Shown here: positions 8,357 through 15,995 of the stretch, one piece after another
Numbering within the stretch: the first letter of the stretch is position 1
Layout of the letters: every line of letters begins with the position of its first letter
Source: Alphaproteobacteria bacterium
Lineage (GTDB): Bacteria; Pseudomonadota; Alphaproteobacteria; Micropepsales; Micropepsaceae
Direction of reading: 5' to 3'
Assembly (NCBI GenBank): GCA_019241645.1
Contig: JAFAWQ010000035.1
Span: 1-64,000, forward strand
DNA: 64,000 nt
The notes under the pieces: generated by a model
Told to the model about the DNA's origin: nothing
The model's database searches: none
What the model saw: the letters and a program-made list of their open reading frames with translations, nothing else
Translations under genes and position numbers: made by a program

Positions 8357-9007
8357 CTATGCTGCGGGCGCGTGTTCAGCGTAGGGCGCCATGTTGTCGG
8401 CCAGCGCCTTCTGAAATGCCGGCCGGGCTTCGCAGCGCGCGCGGTATTTGGCGAGGTTCGGCAGCCCATCGAGAACCTCGGAGTCGCGCATGATACGCAA
8501 CACGCTGCTCATCATCAGGTCGCCCGCGGTGAACTGTCCCTCCAGATAGTCGCGTCCGTCCAGCCGTTGCGACAGCTGCTTCAGCCGCGCAACAAGCTGC
8601 TCTCGCGCCGAAGGCTTGCGCAGCTTCGCCCACTCCTCATTCGCGTAGAACGCGTCGAGAAACACGTAATTCGAGACGAATTGCTCGATGGAATTCAGTG
8701 CGGCGAAAATCCATTGGGTCGCGCGCGCCTTGGCCACGGCATCCTTTGGAAGCAGCGCTTCGGATTTCTCGCCGATGTGCAGCACGATCGCGCCGGATTC
8801 AAACAGCACAAGATCGTCCTCTTCGTAGACGGGGACCTGCGCGAAAGGTTGCTTGCCGACGTGACCGGCGGAGAGCCGGTCGGGATGCGCGATAAGATTG
8901 GCGCGATAGGGCAGGCCGGCCTCTTCCAGCGCCCAGCGCACGCGCAGGTCGCGCACCAGACCTTGCGCGAACGGCGGCACCCAGCTGTACGTCGTGATCG
9001 TGATCAT
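8357..9007 (-). CDS. Glutathione S-transferase family protein
   Basis: The 216-residue protein has an N-terminal thioredoxin-fold GST domain (about 1-80; VPPFAQGLVRDLRVRWALEEAGL, then QVPVYEEDDLVLFESGAIVLHI with the cis-proline and the glutathione-binding E-S pair) and an all-helical C-terminal domain (about 90-205) with the N-capping TAGDLMMSSVLR segment. It probably conjugates or reduces electrophiles with glutathione. It lies in the ArsR-headed run between DUF1428 and a VOC gene, which fits a xenobiotic or oxidative stress role. The substrate is unknown. Confidence 0.9.
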   Translation of the reverse strand: MITITTYSWVPPFAQGLVRDLRVRWALEEAGLPYRANLIAHPDRLSAGHVGKQPFAQVPVYEEDDLVLFESGAIVLHIGEKSEALLPKDAVAKARATQWIFAALNSIEQFVSNYVFLDAFYANEEWAKLRKPSAREQLVARLKQLSQRLDGRDYLEGQFTAGDLMMSSVLRIMRDSEVLDGLPNLAKYRARCEARPAFQKALADNMAPYAEHAPAA

Positions 9008-9076
9008 GCATTCACCTCCAACGGCGAGTTGAATTGCGGATTGGCTCCCGGAGCGGAGCGCGCAACGCCGGCGTTT

Positions 9077-9430
9077 CTACTTCTTCAGTTCGACCAGCGG
9101 CTCGAACCCGCCAAAAATCATGCGCTTGCCGTCGAACGGCATGGGTTCCGACATCATGCGCTCGTCGTTGCGCATCTTCTCCATCGCCGCGTCGCGGGTG
9201 GCCTTGTCGGGCCATTCGATCCAGCTGAAGACGACAGTTTCGTCATCCTTGGCCTGTACAGCGCGCTTGAAATCGGTCTGCTTGCCATCCGGCACGTCGT
9301 CGCCCCAGCATTCGACAACGCGGGTTGCGCCGAACTCGATGAAGAACTTGTCCATCCGCCGCGCGTGATCGAGAACTTTCTCCTTGTCCGCGGTGGGTGC
9401 TGCAATCACGAAACCATCGATGTAGCTCAT
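9077..9430 (-). CDS. DUF1428 (YbaA-like) protein
   Basis: This 117-residue protein matches the DUF1428/YbaA pattern nearly throughout: MSYIDGFVIAAPTADKEK, FGATRVVECWGDDVPDGK, KDDETVVFSWIEWPDK and MPFDGKRMIFGGFEPL. The fold is a dimeric alpha-beta barrel-like ferredoxin fold; the biochemical role is not known. It follows the DUF1993 gene by 33 bp and precedes the GST gene by 69 bp on the same strand. In many genomes such proteins sit beside VOC, GST and AHSA1 genes. Confidence 0.88.
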   Translation of the reverse strand: MSYIDGFVIAAPTADKEKVLDHARRMDKFFIEFGATRVVECWGDDVPDGKQTDFKRAVQAKDDETVVFSWIEWPDKATRDAAMEKMRNDERMMSEPMPFDGKRMIFGGFEPLVELKK

Positions 9431-9463
9431 ATTTCCAATCCTTCGATACGATGTTCCTGGGTA

Positions 9464-9997
9464 TCAGCTGCGTTCCTTCACGATATCGCCGGCATGGCTT
9501 AGGTAATCGCGCTTGCTGAGCTCCACGCCGTTGTGCCGCAGGATGTCGTAGGCGGTGACGATGTGGAAATAGAAGTGCGGTATCGCCCAGTCCTTGAGAT
9601 AACGCAGTCCGTCGGCCTCGAGATACATCTTGTCGCGCAAGGTGAAATTGATCTGCCGCGTCTCGGCGCCCTCGAAGGACGATTCCGGCACGCTTTCCAC
9701 GTAGGCGATGGTCTTGGCGATGCGGGCCTTCAACTCGTCGATCGTCTGCTCGTTGTCCTCGAATTTCGGTGGCTCGTTGCCGGTCAGGCGGGCGGCCGCA
9801 CCTTTCGCCATGTCGCAGGCGATCTGAATCTGCTTTGTGAGCGGAAACATGTCCGGCGCAAGCCTGGCGCTTGCTAGGACATTCGGATCGAATTTCTTCG
9901 CCTCGGCATACTCGGCGCCCTTGTCGAGGAGCGCCGACAGCGAGCGCAGCATGGGCACGAACATCTGGCTGGACAATGCATAGAATGGAACAGTCAC
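9464..9997 (-). CDS. DUF1993 family protein
   Basis: The 177-residue protein resembles the DUF1993 family: an opening VPFYALSSQMFVPMLRSLSALLDKG, ARLAPDMFPLTKQIQIACDMAKGAAARLTG, and a closing LPH-type segment IPHFYFHIVTAYDILRHNGVELSKRDYL. It is likely an all-helical DinB-like four-helix bundle protein with unknown substrate. I chose GTG 9997 because a perfect AAGGAGG lies six bases before it, while the upstream extension is not family-like. A 130 bp gap separates it from the AHSA1 gene upstream, so it may have an additional promoter. Confidence 0.85.
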   Translation of the reverse strand: MTVPFYALSSQMFVPMLRSLSALLDKGAEYAEAKKFDPNVLASARLAPDMFPLTKQIQIACDMAKGAAARLTGNEPPKFEDNEQTIDELKARIAKTIAYVESVPESSFEGAETRQINFTLRDKMYLEADGLRYLKDWAIPHFYFHIVTAYDILRHNGVELSKRDYLSHAGDIVKERS

Positions 9998-10127
9998 GGT
10001 GGACCTCCTTTTTTGAGTTTGCGTTACATCGCCATCGGACGGATTTCGCAAGTTCCGCCGCCAAAAATCTCAAGGCACTCTTTCGTGATCGGTACGGTAT
10101 GCGATCTGACGCAGAAATGTGACGGGA

Positions 10128-10643
10128 CTATTGCAGTTTTCCATCAGGGCCAGGCTTCATTCTGTCCAAACCGCCTGCGAGATGTTCCTCCAGCTTGTCG
10201 ATGGTCTGCGACCAGCCGGCCTCCATGCCGTCCAGCATCGGGCCCGCGATTTCGACGAGACCTCTCGCCTGCGCATGCAGGACCATTTCCGTCGTGCCGT
10301 CGCGCTCGATGAAAAGCACGGTCGTCAGCGACTCCAGCAGCGGCTTTCCCGCCTCATCCACCGCGGCGCTGGTGAAGGCGAGGCGCTCAATGGGCGTCAC
10401 CTCGGTGAATTCGCCGGTCATCGGGTGATCGGCCTTGCCGATGAATTTCGCGATCTGTTCGGAGGCGCGCATCACGATGTGAATTCGTCCACCCGGCCGC
10501 GCGTCCCACTCACACACCGGATTGGAAAAGCCGCGCGGTCCCCACCACCGCGCGACATGCGCGGCATCGGTCCAAGCCTTCCAAACCAGCTCGCGCGGTG
10601 CGTCGAAGGTGCGGACGATTTTAACTTCGCGTTCGAGTGCCAT
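10128..10643 (-). CDS. SRPBCC (AHSA1-like) domain protein 1
   Basis: The 171-residue protein is a START-like/AHSA1 domain: REVKIVRTFDAPRELVWKAWTDAAHVARWWGP (split), CEWDARPGGRIHIVMRA, GEFTEVTPIERLAFT and GMEAGWSQTIDKLEEHL. Such proteins have a large hydrophobic cavity and are commonly encoded next to ArsR repressors; the ligand is not known. ATG 10643 replaces an upstream extension with no homology. It lies 25 bp downstream of a second AHSA1 gene that overlaps arsR. Confidence 0.9.
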   Translation of the reverse strand: MALEREVKIVRTFDAPRELVWKAWTDAAHVARWWGPRGFSNPVCEWDARPGGRIHIVMRASEQIAKFIGKADHPMTGEFTEVTPIERLAFTSAAVDEAGKPLLESLTTVLFIERDGTTEMVLHAQARGLVEIAGPMLDGMEAGWSQTIDKLEEHLAGGLDRMKPGPDGKLQ

Positions 10644-10668
10644 GACCCAATCCCCTTCTCGATATTTG

Positions 10669-11136
10669 TTATTGGTGTTGAGAGAGAAAATCCGCGAAAG
10701 CATCCAGCGCGCGGTTCCAGCCGCTGCGATGTCCGTCGCGGGATTGCGTGGTCTCGAAGACGCCCTGCTGCAAGGTCAGCTGCGTCTTGCCCCGCGCAAT
10801 CTCCTCGAAGGTCAGCGTGACAAGGGTTTCGTGGCCACGTGTGCCATCCGGCTGCTCCCAAGCGAAGGTAAAGGAGAGAACTTCCGGTGCCTTGACCTCA
10901 CGATACACGCCGTCCTGCGGCAATTCCTTACCTTCGTAGCGCATGACATTGCGCCATTTGCCGCCCGCGCGCAGGTCGGAGCGCATCGATTTCATGGGAT
11001 GCCCCAATGGCCCATCGAAATGTTTGGCGTGATTGAAGGCAATCCACGCCGACCACACCTGTTCCCGCGGCGCGTCGAAAATGCGTCTGATGGTAAGAAC
11101 GCAATCGTCGGTGGCGGAGCTACTTGTTCCCGGCAT
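10669..11136 (-). CDS. SRPBCC (AHSA1-like) domain protein 2
   Basis: This 155-residue protein shows the same AHSA1 layout: CVLTIRRIFDAPREQVWSAW, HPMKSMRSDLRAGGKWRNVMR, GVYREVKAPEVLSFTFAWE and a C-terminal helix GWNRALDAFADFLSQHQ. The start ATG 11136 lies inside the end of arsR (17-bp overlap), so the two are translationally coupled. This ArsR-AHSA1 pairing is a common bacterial unit in which the AHSA1 protein is thought to handle the inducing compound. That role is inferred, not shown. Confidence 0.9.
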   Translation of the reverse strand: MPGTSSSATDDCVLTIRRIFDAPREQVWSAWIAFNHAKHFDGPLGHPMKSMRSDLRAGGKWRNVMRYEGKELPQDGVYREVKAPEVLSFTFAWEQPDGTRGHETLVTLTFEEIARGKTQLTLQQGVFETTQSRDGHRSGWNRALDAFADFLSQHQ

Positions 11137-11464
11137 CGGTTGACTCCTTCCCTTGAAGCTCGCGCAGATAGGCATCGAGCCGGTCGAAGCGCTCTTCCCA
11201 CATGCGCCGGTTCTGTTCGATCCAGTCGCTGGCGGTCTTCAGCGCCTCGGGCTTCAGCCGGCAGACTCGCTGCTGTGCCCGCTTCTCCCGGACGATGAGG
11301 TCGGCTGTCTCCAGCACCTTAAGATGCCTGGAAATTGCCGGCAGCGAGACATCGAACGGTTTAGCCAGCTCACCGACCGTGGCTTCGCCGAGCGCCAGCC
11401 GCGCCAGGATGGCCCTGCGGATCGTATCAGCCAGAGCGCCGAAGGTGTGATCGAGGCTATGCAT
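11120..11464 (-). CDS. ArsR family transcriptional repressor
   Basis: The 114-residue protein has a winged helix-turn-helix across about residues 8-75: LADTIRRAILARLALGEATV, ELAKPFDVSLPAISRHLKVLETADLIVREK and QQRVCRLKPEAL. There is no ELCVCDL metal-box motif, so sensing of As, Cd or Zn through that site is unlikely; this subgroup usually accompanies AHSA1 proteins. It heads the minus-strand run of ten genes. Its start codon lies inside a perfect 10-bp inverted repeat (11461-11500), the likely autoregulatory operator. Confidence 0.93.
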   Translation of the reverse strand: MHSLDHTFGALADTIRRAILARLALGEATVGELAKPFDVSLPAISRHLKVLETADLIVREKRAQQRVCRLKPEALKTASDWIEQNRRMWEERFDRLDAYLRELQGKESTDAGNK

Positions 11465-11500
11465 TTAACCCATAGATTATATAACTACATGGTTAAATGC
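11461..11500 (-). promoter_or_regulatory. Inverted-repeat operator and promoter of the arsR operon
   Basis: Arms GCATTTAACC (11461-11470) and GGTTAAATGC (11491-11500) are perfect reverse complements separated by 20 bases. Read on the minus strand, the spacer holds a consensus TATAAT (11481-11476). A TTGCAT (11502-11497) lies 15 bases upstream of it. The start codon of arsR (11464-11462) is inside the proximal arm, so the transcript would begin only a few bases before the ATG. An ArsR dimer bound here would block transcription and possibly start-codon access. Confidence 0.7.
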
Positions 11501-11590
11501 AATCGCCCTGCGATCACGATTTGATTCGGGGCCGAATTGATTGACGATGATTCATCCGCTTATGCTCAACCCCGGCATCGGGGGATTACC

Positions 11591-12082
11591 ATGTCCGAAA
11601 CAAGACGAAATTTGTTCAAAACATCGATTTTGTCCGCAATTGGCGTGATATCGATAGCTGCTGTTTTTGGCGGTGCGTTGCATTTTTTACAGTCAAAACG
11701 ATCCCCCGGCGACGATCAGCAGCCCGGACCATATGATGATGATACCTCGCCAATTGTGGGATACTCGACAGACGACAAAACGTGGTATGTATTCAATCCG
11801 GACGGAGCAGGAAAATATCTTGCTCTAAAAACAAAGACTTGGCATGGCACCTACTCCCCATCCCAAGTTCCGTTCGATACCAAGGAATATTTGGCAAGCG
11901 CTAAGCTCGACGAAATAAAAAACGCATTAATAAAGATTGGCCCTTATACCATTACAGTGAGCAACGGCTACGTGACTGACTCTGCTAACTTAAGGCAGAA
12001 CACAAATCACTGGACATTTCCCAGCTGGTTTGGGGACAACTTTGTGAGCGGTCTCGCGTGGAACGAGGTCGGTCGTAAATAG
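11591..12082 (+). CDS. Orphan membrane-anchored protein in AT-rich DNA
   Basis: From ATG 11591 the product is 163 residues: a short basic N-terminus (MSETRRNLFK), one transmembrane helix (about 11-33), a Pro/Asp-rich linker, and a soluble domain of about 120 residues with DDKTWYVFNPDGAGKYLALK and a WTFPSWFGDNFVSG end. The helix is not followed by a clear cleavage site, so an anchored periplasmic domain is likely. Codons are much more AT-rich than in neighbouring genes, which suggests recent acquisition. I recognise no family. It sits alone between arsR and the SOS-controlled dnaE unit. Confidence 0.6.
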   Translation: MSETRRNLFKTSILSAIGVISIAAVFGGALHFLQSKRSPGDDQQPGPYDDDTSPIVGYSTDDKTWYVFNPDGAGKYLALKTKTWHGTYSPSQVPFDTKEYLASAKLDEIKNALIKIGPYTITVSNGYVTDSANLRQNTNHWTFPSWFGDNFVSGLAWNEVGRK

Positions 12083-12141
12083 CCCAATCGGAAAGGTCGA
12101 GCGACGCATGGCTGCTATGCAGCGTGCGCTCTTCCCTTTTT

Positions 12142-12167
12142 GTTCTATTGTAGAACAATAACAGAAC
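12142..12167 (+). promoter_or_regulatory. LexA (SOS) box upstream of the micro-ORF and dnaE
   Basis: GAAC (12153-12156), seven bases and GAAC (12164-12167) form, on the other strand, GTTC-N7-GTTC, the alphaproteobacterial LexA site. A third half-site GTTC (12142-12145) lies with the same seven-base spacing in inverted orientation. The lexA gene in this window has a matching box before it. The site ends 21 bases before the ATG of the 32-codon gene. Confidence 0.75.
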
Positions 12168-12188
12168 ATACGAAACGGGAGAGGAAAT

Positions 12189-12287
12189 ATGGCATGGGTA
12201 CAGGACGTGGTTGCGGGAATTGGCGTGGTGGTGTTCATGGTCTGCTCGTTTGAATTCGCGAGCATCGCGGGGGCGGTGTTCTCCTGA
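12189..12287 (+). CDS. SOS-linked 32-residue single-pass membrane peptide (SidA-like candidate)
   Basis: ATG 12189 follows a GGGAGAGG ribosome binding site and opens a 32-codon frame ending at TGA 12285. The product has a short N-terminus with Trp3 and Asp6, then a hydrophobic helix (about residues 7-30, GVVVFMVCSF in the middle), a typical one-pass inner membrane peptide. It lies directly behind a LexA box and 82 bp before dnaE on the same strand. In Caulobacter the SOS-induced division inhibitor SidA is a 29-residue membrane peptide acting on the divisome (FtsW/FtsN). Size, topology and control agree; sequence homology is not established. Confidence 0.6.
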   Translation: MAWVQDVVAGIGVVVFMVCSFEFASIAGAVFS

Positions 12288-12369
12288 GAAGCTGTGGATG
12301 GGTGAAGCTGCCGCACGGCGGGCGGCCTCTTGGGCGATACTGTCGTTCGGCACCGAACGGAATCGCTGA

Positions 12370-15300
12370 ATGACGTCGCCCCGCAAACCGGCCGGTTTTG
12401 TCCACCTGCGGGTGAAGAGCGCCTATTCGCTGCTAGAAGGCGCCATCCGACCCAGTCAGCTGGCAAAGCTTGCGCTCGAGAACGCGATGCCGGCGGTGGC
12501 GGTCACGGACGTCAACAATCTGTTCGGCGTCTACGAGATTAGCGAGATCCTGGCGAAGGCCGGCGTGCAACCCATTGTCGGATGTCTGTTGGCGGTGGAT
12601 TTCGATCCGCCGCAATTGGGCGGCGCGATGGTGCGGCAGCGCCCGCCAATGCTGCCGCTGCTGGTGAAGGACGACACTGGCTACGGCAATCTGACCAAGC
12701 TGCTGAGCGCGGCCTATCTCGGCGTCGAACCCGGTGACTGGCCGCATGTGACACCGGAAGCGCTGGCAAAGCATGCGGGCGGATTGATCGCACTGACCGG
12801 TGGGCCGGGCGGTCCGCTGAACCGGCTGATCGTGGAAAACCAGGCGGACGCCGCGGAGATGTTGCTGGATCGTTTATCGGCGATGTTCGGCAACCGGCTT
12901 TACGTCGAGGTGCAGCGGCATGGCTTGCCGGAAGAGCGCGCGGCGGAGGGCAAGCTCATCGATGTAGCCTATGCCCGGCGCCTGCCGCTGGTCGCCACCA
13001 ACGACGTGCATTTCGGCGCCGCCGATATGTATGAGGCCCACGACGCGCTGCTTTGTATCGCGGAAGGGACTTTCGTCTCGCAGCAGGACCGCAAGCGCCT
13101 CACCCGTGAGCACCGTTTCAAGACCGCGGAAGAAATGGCGGTGCAGTTCGCCGATCTGCCGGAAGCCATCGAGAATACCATCGAGATCGCAAAGCGCTGC
13201 GCTTTCCGGCCGAAGAAGCGCGCACCCATCCTGCCGAAATTCGTTCCCGAATCCGGCCGCACCCCGGCGGAAGAATTGCGCGTGCAGGCGGAGGAGGGGC
13301 TCACACGCCGTCTCGCCGCGCATGGCCTGCATGCGGACGGACAGGTGTATCGCGATCGGTTGCAATACGAGCTGGATGTCATCATCGGCATGGATTTCCC
13401 TGGCTACTTCCTGATCGTGTCCGATTTCATGAAGTGGACGCGCGCGCACGGCATTCCGGTCGGCGTGCGCGGATCCGGCGCCACCTCGCTGGTCGCCTGG
13501 TCGCTCGACATCACCAACCTCGATCCGATCCGCTTCGGACTTCTGTTCGAGCGCTTCCTCAATCCCGAACGCATCTCGATGCCGGATTTCGATATCGATT
13601 TTTGCCAGGAGCGCCGCGACGAAGTCGTCCGCTATGTGCAGCAGAAATACGGCGAGGACCGCGTGGCGCACATCATCGCGCTGGGTTCGCTGCAGGCGCG
13701 CGCCGCCGTGCGCGATGTCGGCCGCGTGCTGCAGATGCCGCTGGGGCTGGTCGACAAGATCGCCAAGCTCATCCCAAATCCGCCCGGGCGCCACATCACG
13801 CTCGATGACGCCATCGCGGGCGAGCCGCGGCTGCAAGCGTTTCGCGAGCAGGAACCGGCCACCGAGCAGCTGTTCTCGATCGTGTCGAAGATCGAAGGCC
13901 TCTACCGCCACGCCTCCACGCATCCCGCCGGCGTGGTGATCGGAGACCGGCCGCTCGACGAGATCGTGCCGCTTTACCGCGATCCGCGCTCCGAAATGCC
14001 GGTGACGCAGTTCGACTACGCGGACGCGGAAAAAGCGGGCCTGGTGAAGTTCGACTTTCTCGGCCTGAAAACGCTGACCGTCATCGCCAAGGCCGAAGAG
14101 CTGCTGAAGCAGCGCCGCATCGAGCTCGACACCCAGAACATCGATTTCACAGACCGCGCCACCTTCGACATGCTGGCGCGCGGCGAAAGCGTCGGCGTGT
14201 TCCAGCTGGAAGGCGCAGGCATGCGCGACCTGATGCGCAAGATGAAGCCGGACCATATCAACGATCTGGTCGCCCTCGTCGCGCTCTATCGCCCCGGCCC
14301 TATGGATTCAATTCCAAAATACATCGCGGTGAAGAACGGCAAGGAGCCGCCGGAATACCTGCACCCGACACTCGAGCCGATCCTGAAAGAGACCTACGGC
14401 GTCATGACGTATCAGGAAGACGTCATGAACATCGCGCGCGAGCTCGCCGGCTATTCGCTGGGCGAAGCCGATCTGCTTCGCCGCGCTATGGGCAAGAAGA
14501 TTCATTCCGAAATGGTGGTGCATGAAGAGCGCTTCGTGCGCGGTGCGGGCGAGAAGGGAATTCTCAAAGGAATCGCGCTGCAGATTTTCGAGCAGGCGGC
14601 GAAGTTCGCGGGCTACGGGTTCAATAAGGGTCACGCCGCCGCGTATGCGCAGGTGGCGTATCAAACGGCGTATCTGAAAGCGAATTATCCGGTCGAATTT
14701 CTCGCTGCCTCGATGACGCTCGATATCGGCAACACCGACCGGCTGAATGTCTTCCGCCAGGAGGCGCAACGCCTGAGCATTCGCGTGGCGCCGCCCGATA
14801 TCAACCGCTCGGAAGCCCACTTCGCCTGCGATGCGGAAGCCGGAATTATCTACTACGCGCTCGCCGCCGTGAAAGGCGTCGGCAAGCAGGCGATGGAACA
14901 TGTGGTCGAGGTGCGTCGGTTGGGCGGTCCGTTCACCGGTCTTGCCGACTTCGCGGCGCGTGTTGATCCCAAACTGGTCAATCGCCGTGCGTTGGAAAGT
15001 CTGGTGCGCGCCGGCGCCTTCGATGCGCTGAGTGCCAACCGGCGCCGCTTGGTGGAGTCCGCAGACGCCATTCTCAATCACGCTGCTCGCAGCACGCAGG
15101 ATCGCGAAGCGGGGCAGGCGACGCTGTTCGGTGAGTCGAGTTCTGGCGAATACGAGCTGCGGCTCGCGCCGGTCGACGATTGGCTGCCACACGAGCGTTT
15201 GAGCGAAGAGTTTGCCGCTATCGGTTTCTATCTCTCCGGCCACCCGCTGGATGGCTATCAAGCGGCGCTAAAACGGCTCGGCGCCGTGACGTTTGCCGCA

Positions 15301-15804
15301 ATTCAGGAAGATCGCCGCCGCTCCGGTTTCCGCGCGCAGATCGCCGGCACCATCATCCGCAAGCAGGAGCGCCGTGGGCGCAGCGATCAATCTTATGCCT
15401 TTGTCTCGCTGTCGGACACCACCGGCATGTTCGAGGTGATGGTGTTTTCGGAAGTGCTGTCCGCCGCGCGGCCGTTCCTGGAGCCGGGCAAATCTGTGCT
15501 GTTCACGGTGGCGGCGGACTGGATGGATGATGAACTGAAACTCCGCGCCATCGCTGCGCAGGATCTGGACAAGGCGGCGGCCGAAGCGGGCGAGGGGATG
15601 CGCGTCTATCTGGAAGATGAACGCGCTCTGGGGCCGATATCGATGCAGTTGAAGAACGGCGGCAAGGGCATCGTGACCCTTGTGGTGCCGGCGAGCGAAG
15701 GCCGCGAAGTGGAGATCAAGATTCCGCAGCGCCAACAGGTGAACGCCGCCTTGCGCGCCGCCATCAAATCGCTGCCCGGCGTCGCCACCGTGGAGGCCGT
15801 GTGA
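12370..15804 (+). CDS. dnaE: DNA polymerase III subunit alpha (DnaE1)
   Basis: This 1144-residue protein is the replicative polymerase. It has an N-terminal PHP domain (about 10-280), the catalytic palm with the PDFDIDFCQERR motif (about 398-409) and GPMDSIPKYIAVKNG, the RRAMGKK finger element, a helix-hairpin-helix region, and an OB domain (FRAQIAGTIIRKQERRG). The KKRAPILPKF segment and length fit alphaproteobacterial DnaE1 rather than the SOS polymerase DnaE2/ImuC. PHP metal residues are eroded: E. coli-type HLRVHSDYS reads HLRVKSAYS and TDHGN reads TDVNN, so no PHP exonuclease is expected. It lies behind a LexA box and a micro-ORF. Confidence 0.96.
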   Translation: MTSPRKPAGFVHLRVKSAYSLLEGAIRPSQLAKLALENAMPAVAVTDVNNLFGVYEISEILAKAGVQPIVGCLLAVDFDPPQLGGAMVRQRPPMLPLLVKDDTGYGNLTKLLSAAYLGVEPGDWPHVTPEALAKHAGGLIALTGGPGGPLNRLIVENQADAAEMLLDRLSAMFGNRLYVEVQRHGLPEERAAEGKLIDVAYARRLPLVATNDVHFGAADMYEAHDALLCIAEGTFVSQQDRKRLTREHRFKTAEEMAVQFADLPEAIENTIEIAKRCAFRPKKRAPILPKFVPESGRTPAEELRVQAEEGLTRRLAAHGLHADGQVYRDRLQYELDVIIGMDFPGYFLIVSDFMKWTRAHGIPVGVRGSGATSLVAWSLDITNLDPIRFGLLFERFLNPERISMPDFDIDFCQERRDEVVRYVQQKYGEDRVAHIIALGSLQARAAVRDVGRVLQMPLGLVDKIAKLIPNPPGRHITLDDAIAGEPRLQAFREQEPATEQLFSIVSKIEGLYRHASTHPAGVVIGDRPLDEIVPLYRDPRSEMPVTQFDYADAEKAGLVKFDFLGLKTLTVIAKAEELLKQRRIELDTQNIDFTDRATFDMLARGESVGVFQLEGAGMRDLMRKMKPDHINDLVALVALYRPGPMDSIPKYIAVKNGKEPPEYLHPTLEPILKETYGVMTYQEDVMNIARELAGYSLGEADLLRRAMGKKIHSEMVVHEERFVRGAGEKGILKGIALQIFEQAAKFAGYGFNKGHAAAYAQVAYQTAYLKANYPVEFLAASMTLDIGNTDRLNVFRQEAQRLSIRVAPPDINRSEAHFACDAEAGIIYYALAAVKGVGKQAMEHVVEVRRLGGPFTGLADFAARVDPKLVNRRALESLVRAGAFDALSANRRRLVESADAILNHAARSTQDREAGQATLFGESSSGEYELRLAPVDDWLPHERLSEEFAAIGFYLSGHPLDGYQAALKRLGAVTFAAIQEDRRRSGFRAQIAGTIIRKQERRGRSDQSYAFVSLSDTTGMFEVMVFSEVLSAARPFLEPGKSVLFTVAADWMDDELKLRAIAAQDLDKAAAEAGEGMRVYLEDERALGPISMQLKNGGKGIVTLVVPASEGREVEIKIPQRQQVNAALRAAIKSLPGVATVEAV

Positions 15805-15972
15805 TGTGCGCAAAAGTGGTGATAACGACTGCCTAGGAGGCGTGCCAACCACAACATCTAGCGATCAGATTACGGACAAAATCGCGCGGCTCGAAAAACC
15901 TCAAAAACTGCGGTTCAATTCGGCAACAATGTTGCTGGTCACCACGGCCCTTGCACATTGACGCGGCTGGTG

Positions 15973-15995
15973 TTCTGGCTAAACTCTGGCCAGAA
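15973..15995 (+). promoter_or_regulatory. Inverted repeat at the TA operon start
   Basis: TTCTGGC (15973-15979) and GCCAGAA (15989-15995) are reverse complements nine bases apart, and the second arm includes the first base of the toxin start codon. Direct TCTGGC copies also occur within it. Such palindromes at TA promoters usually bind the antitoxin-toxin complex for autoregulation; that role is inferred. Confidence 0.5.

Noticed and set aside
12874-14256. Minus-strand frame opposite dnaE
   Set aside because: It has His/Arg-rich shadow composition and no ribosome binding site, and overlaps the polymerase domain of dnaE.
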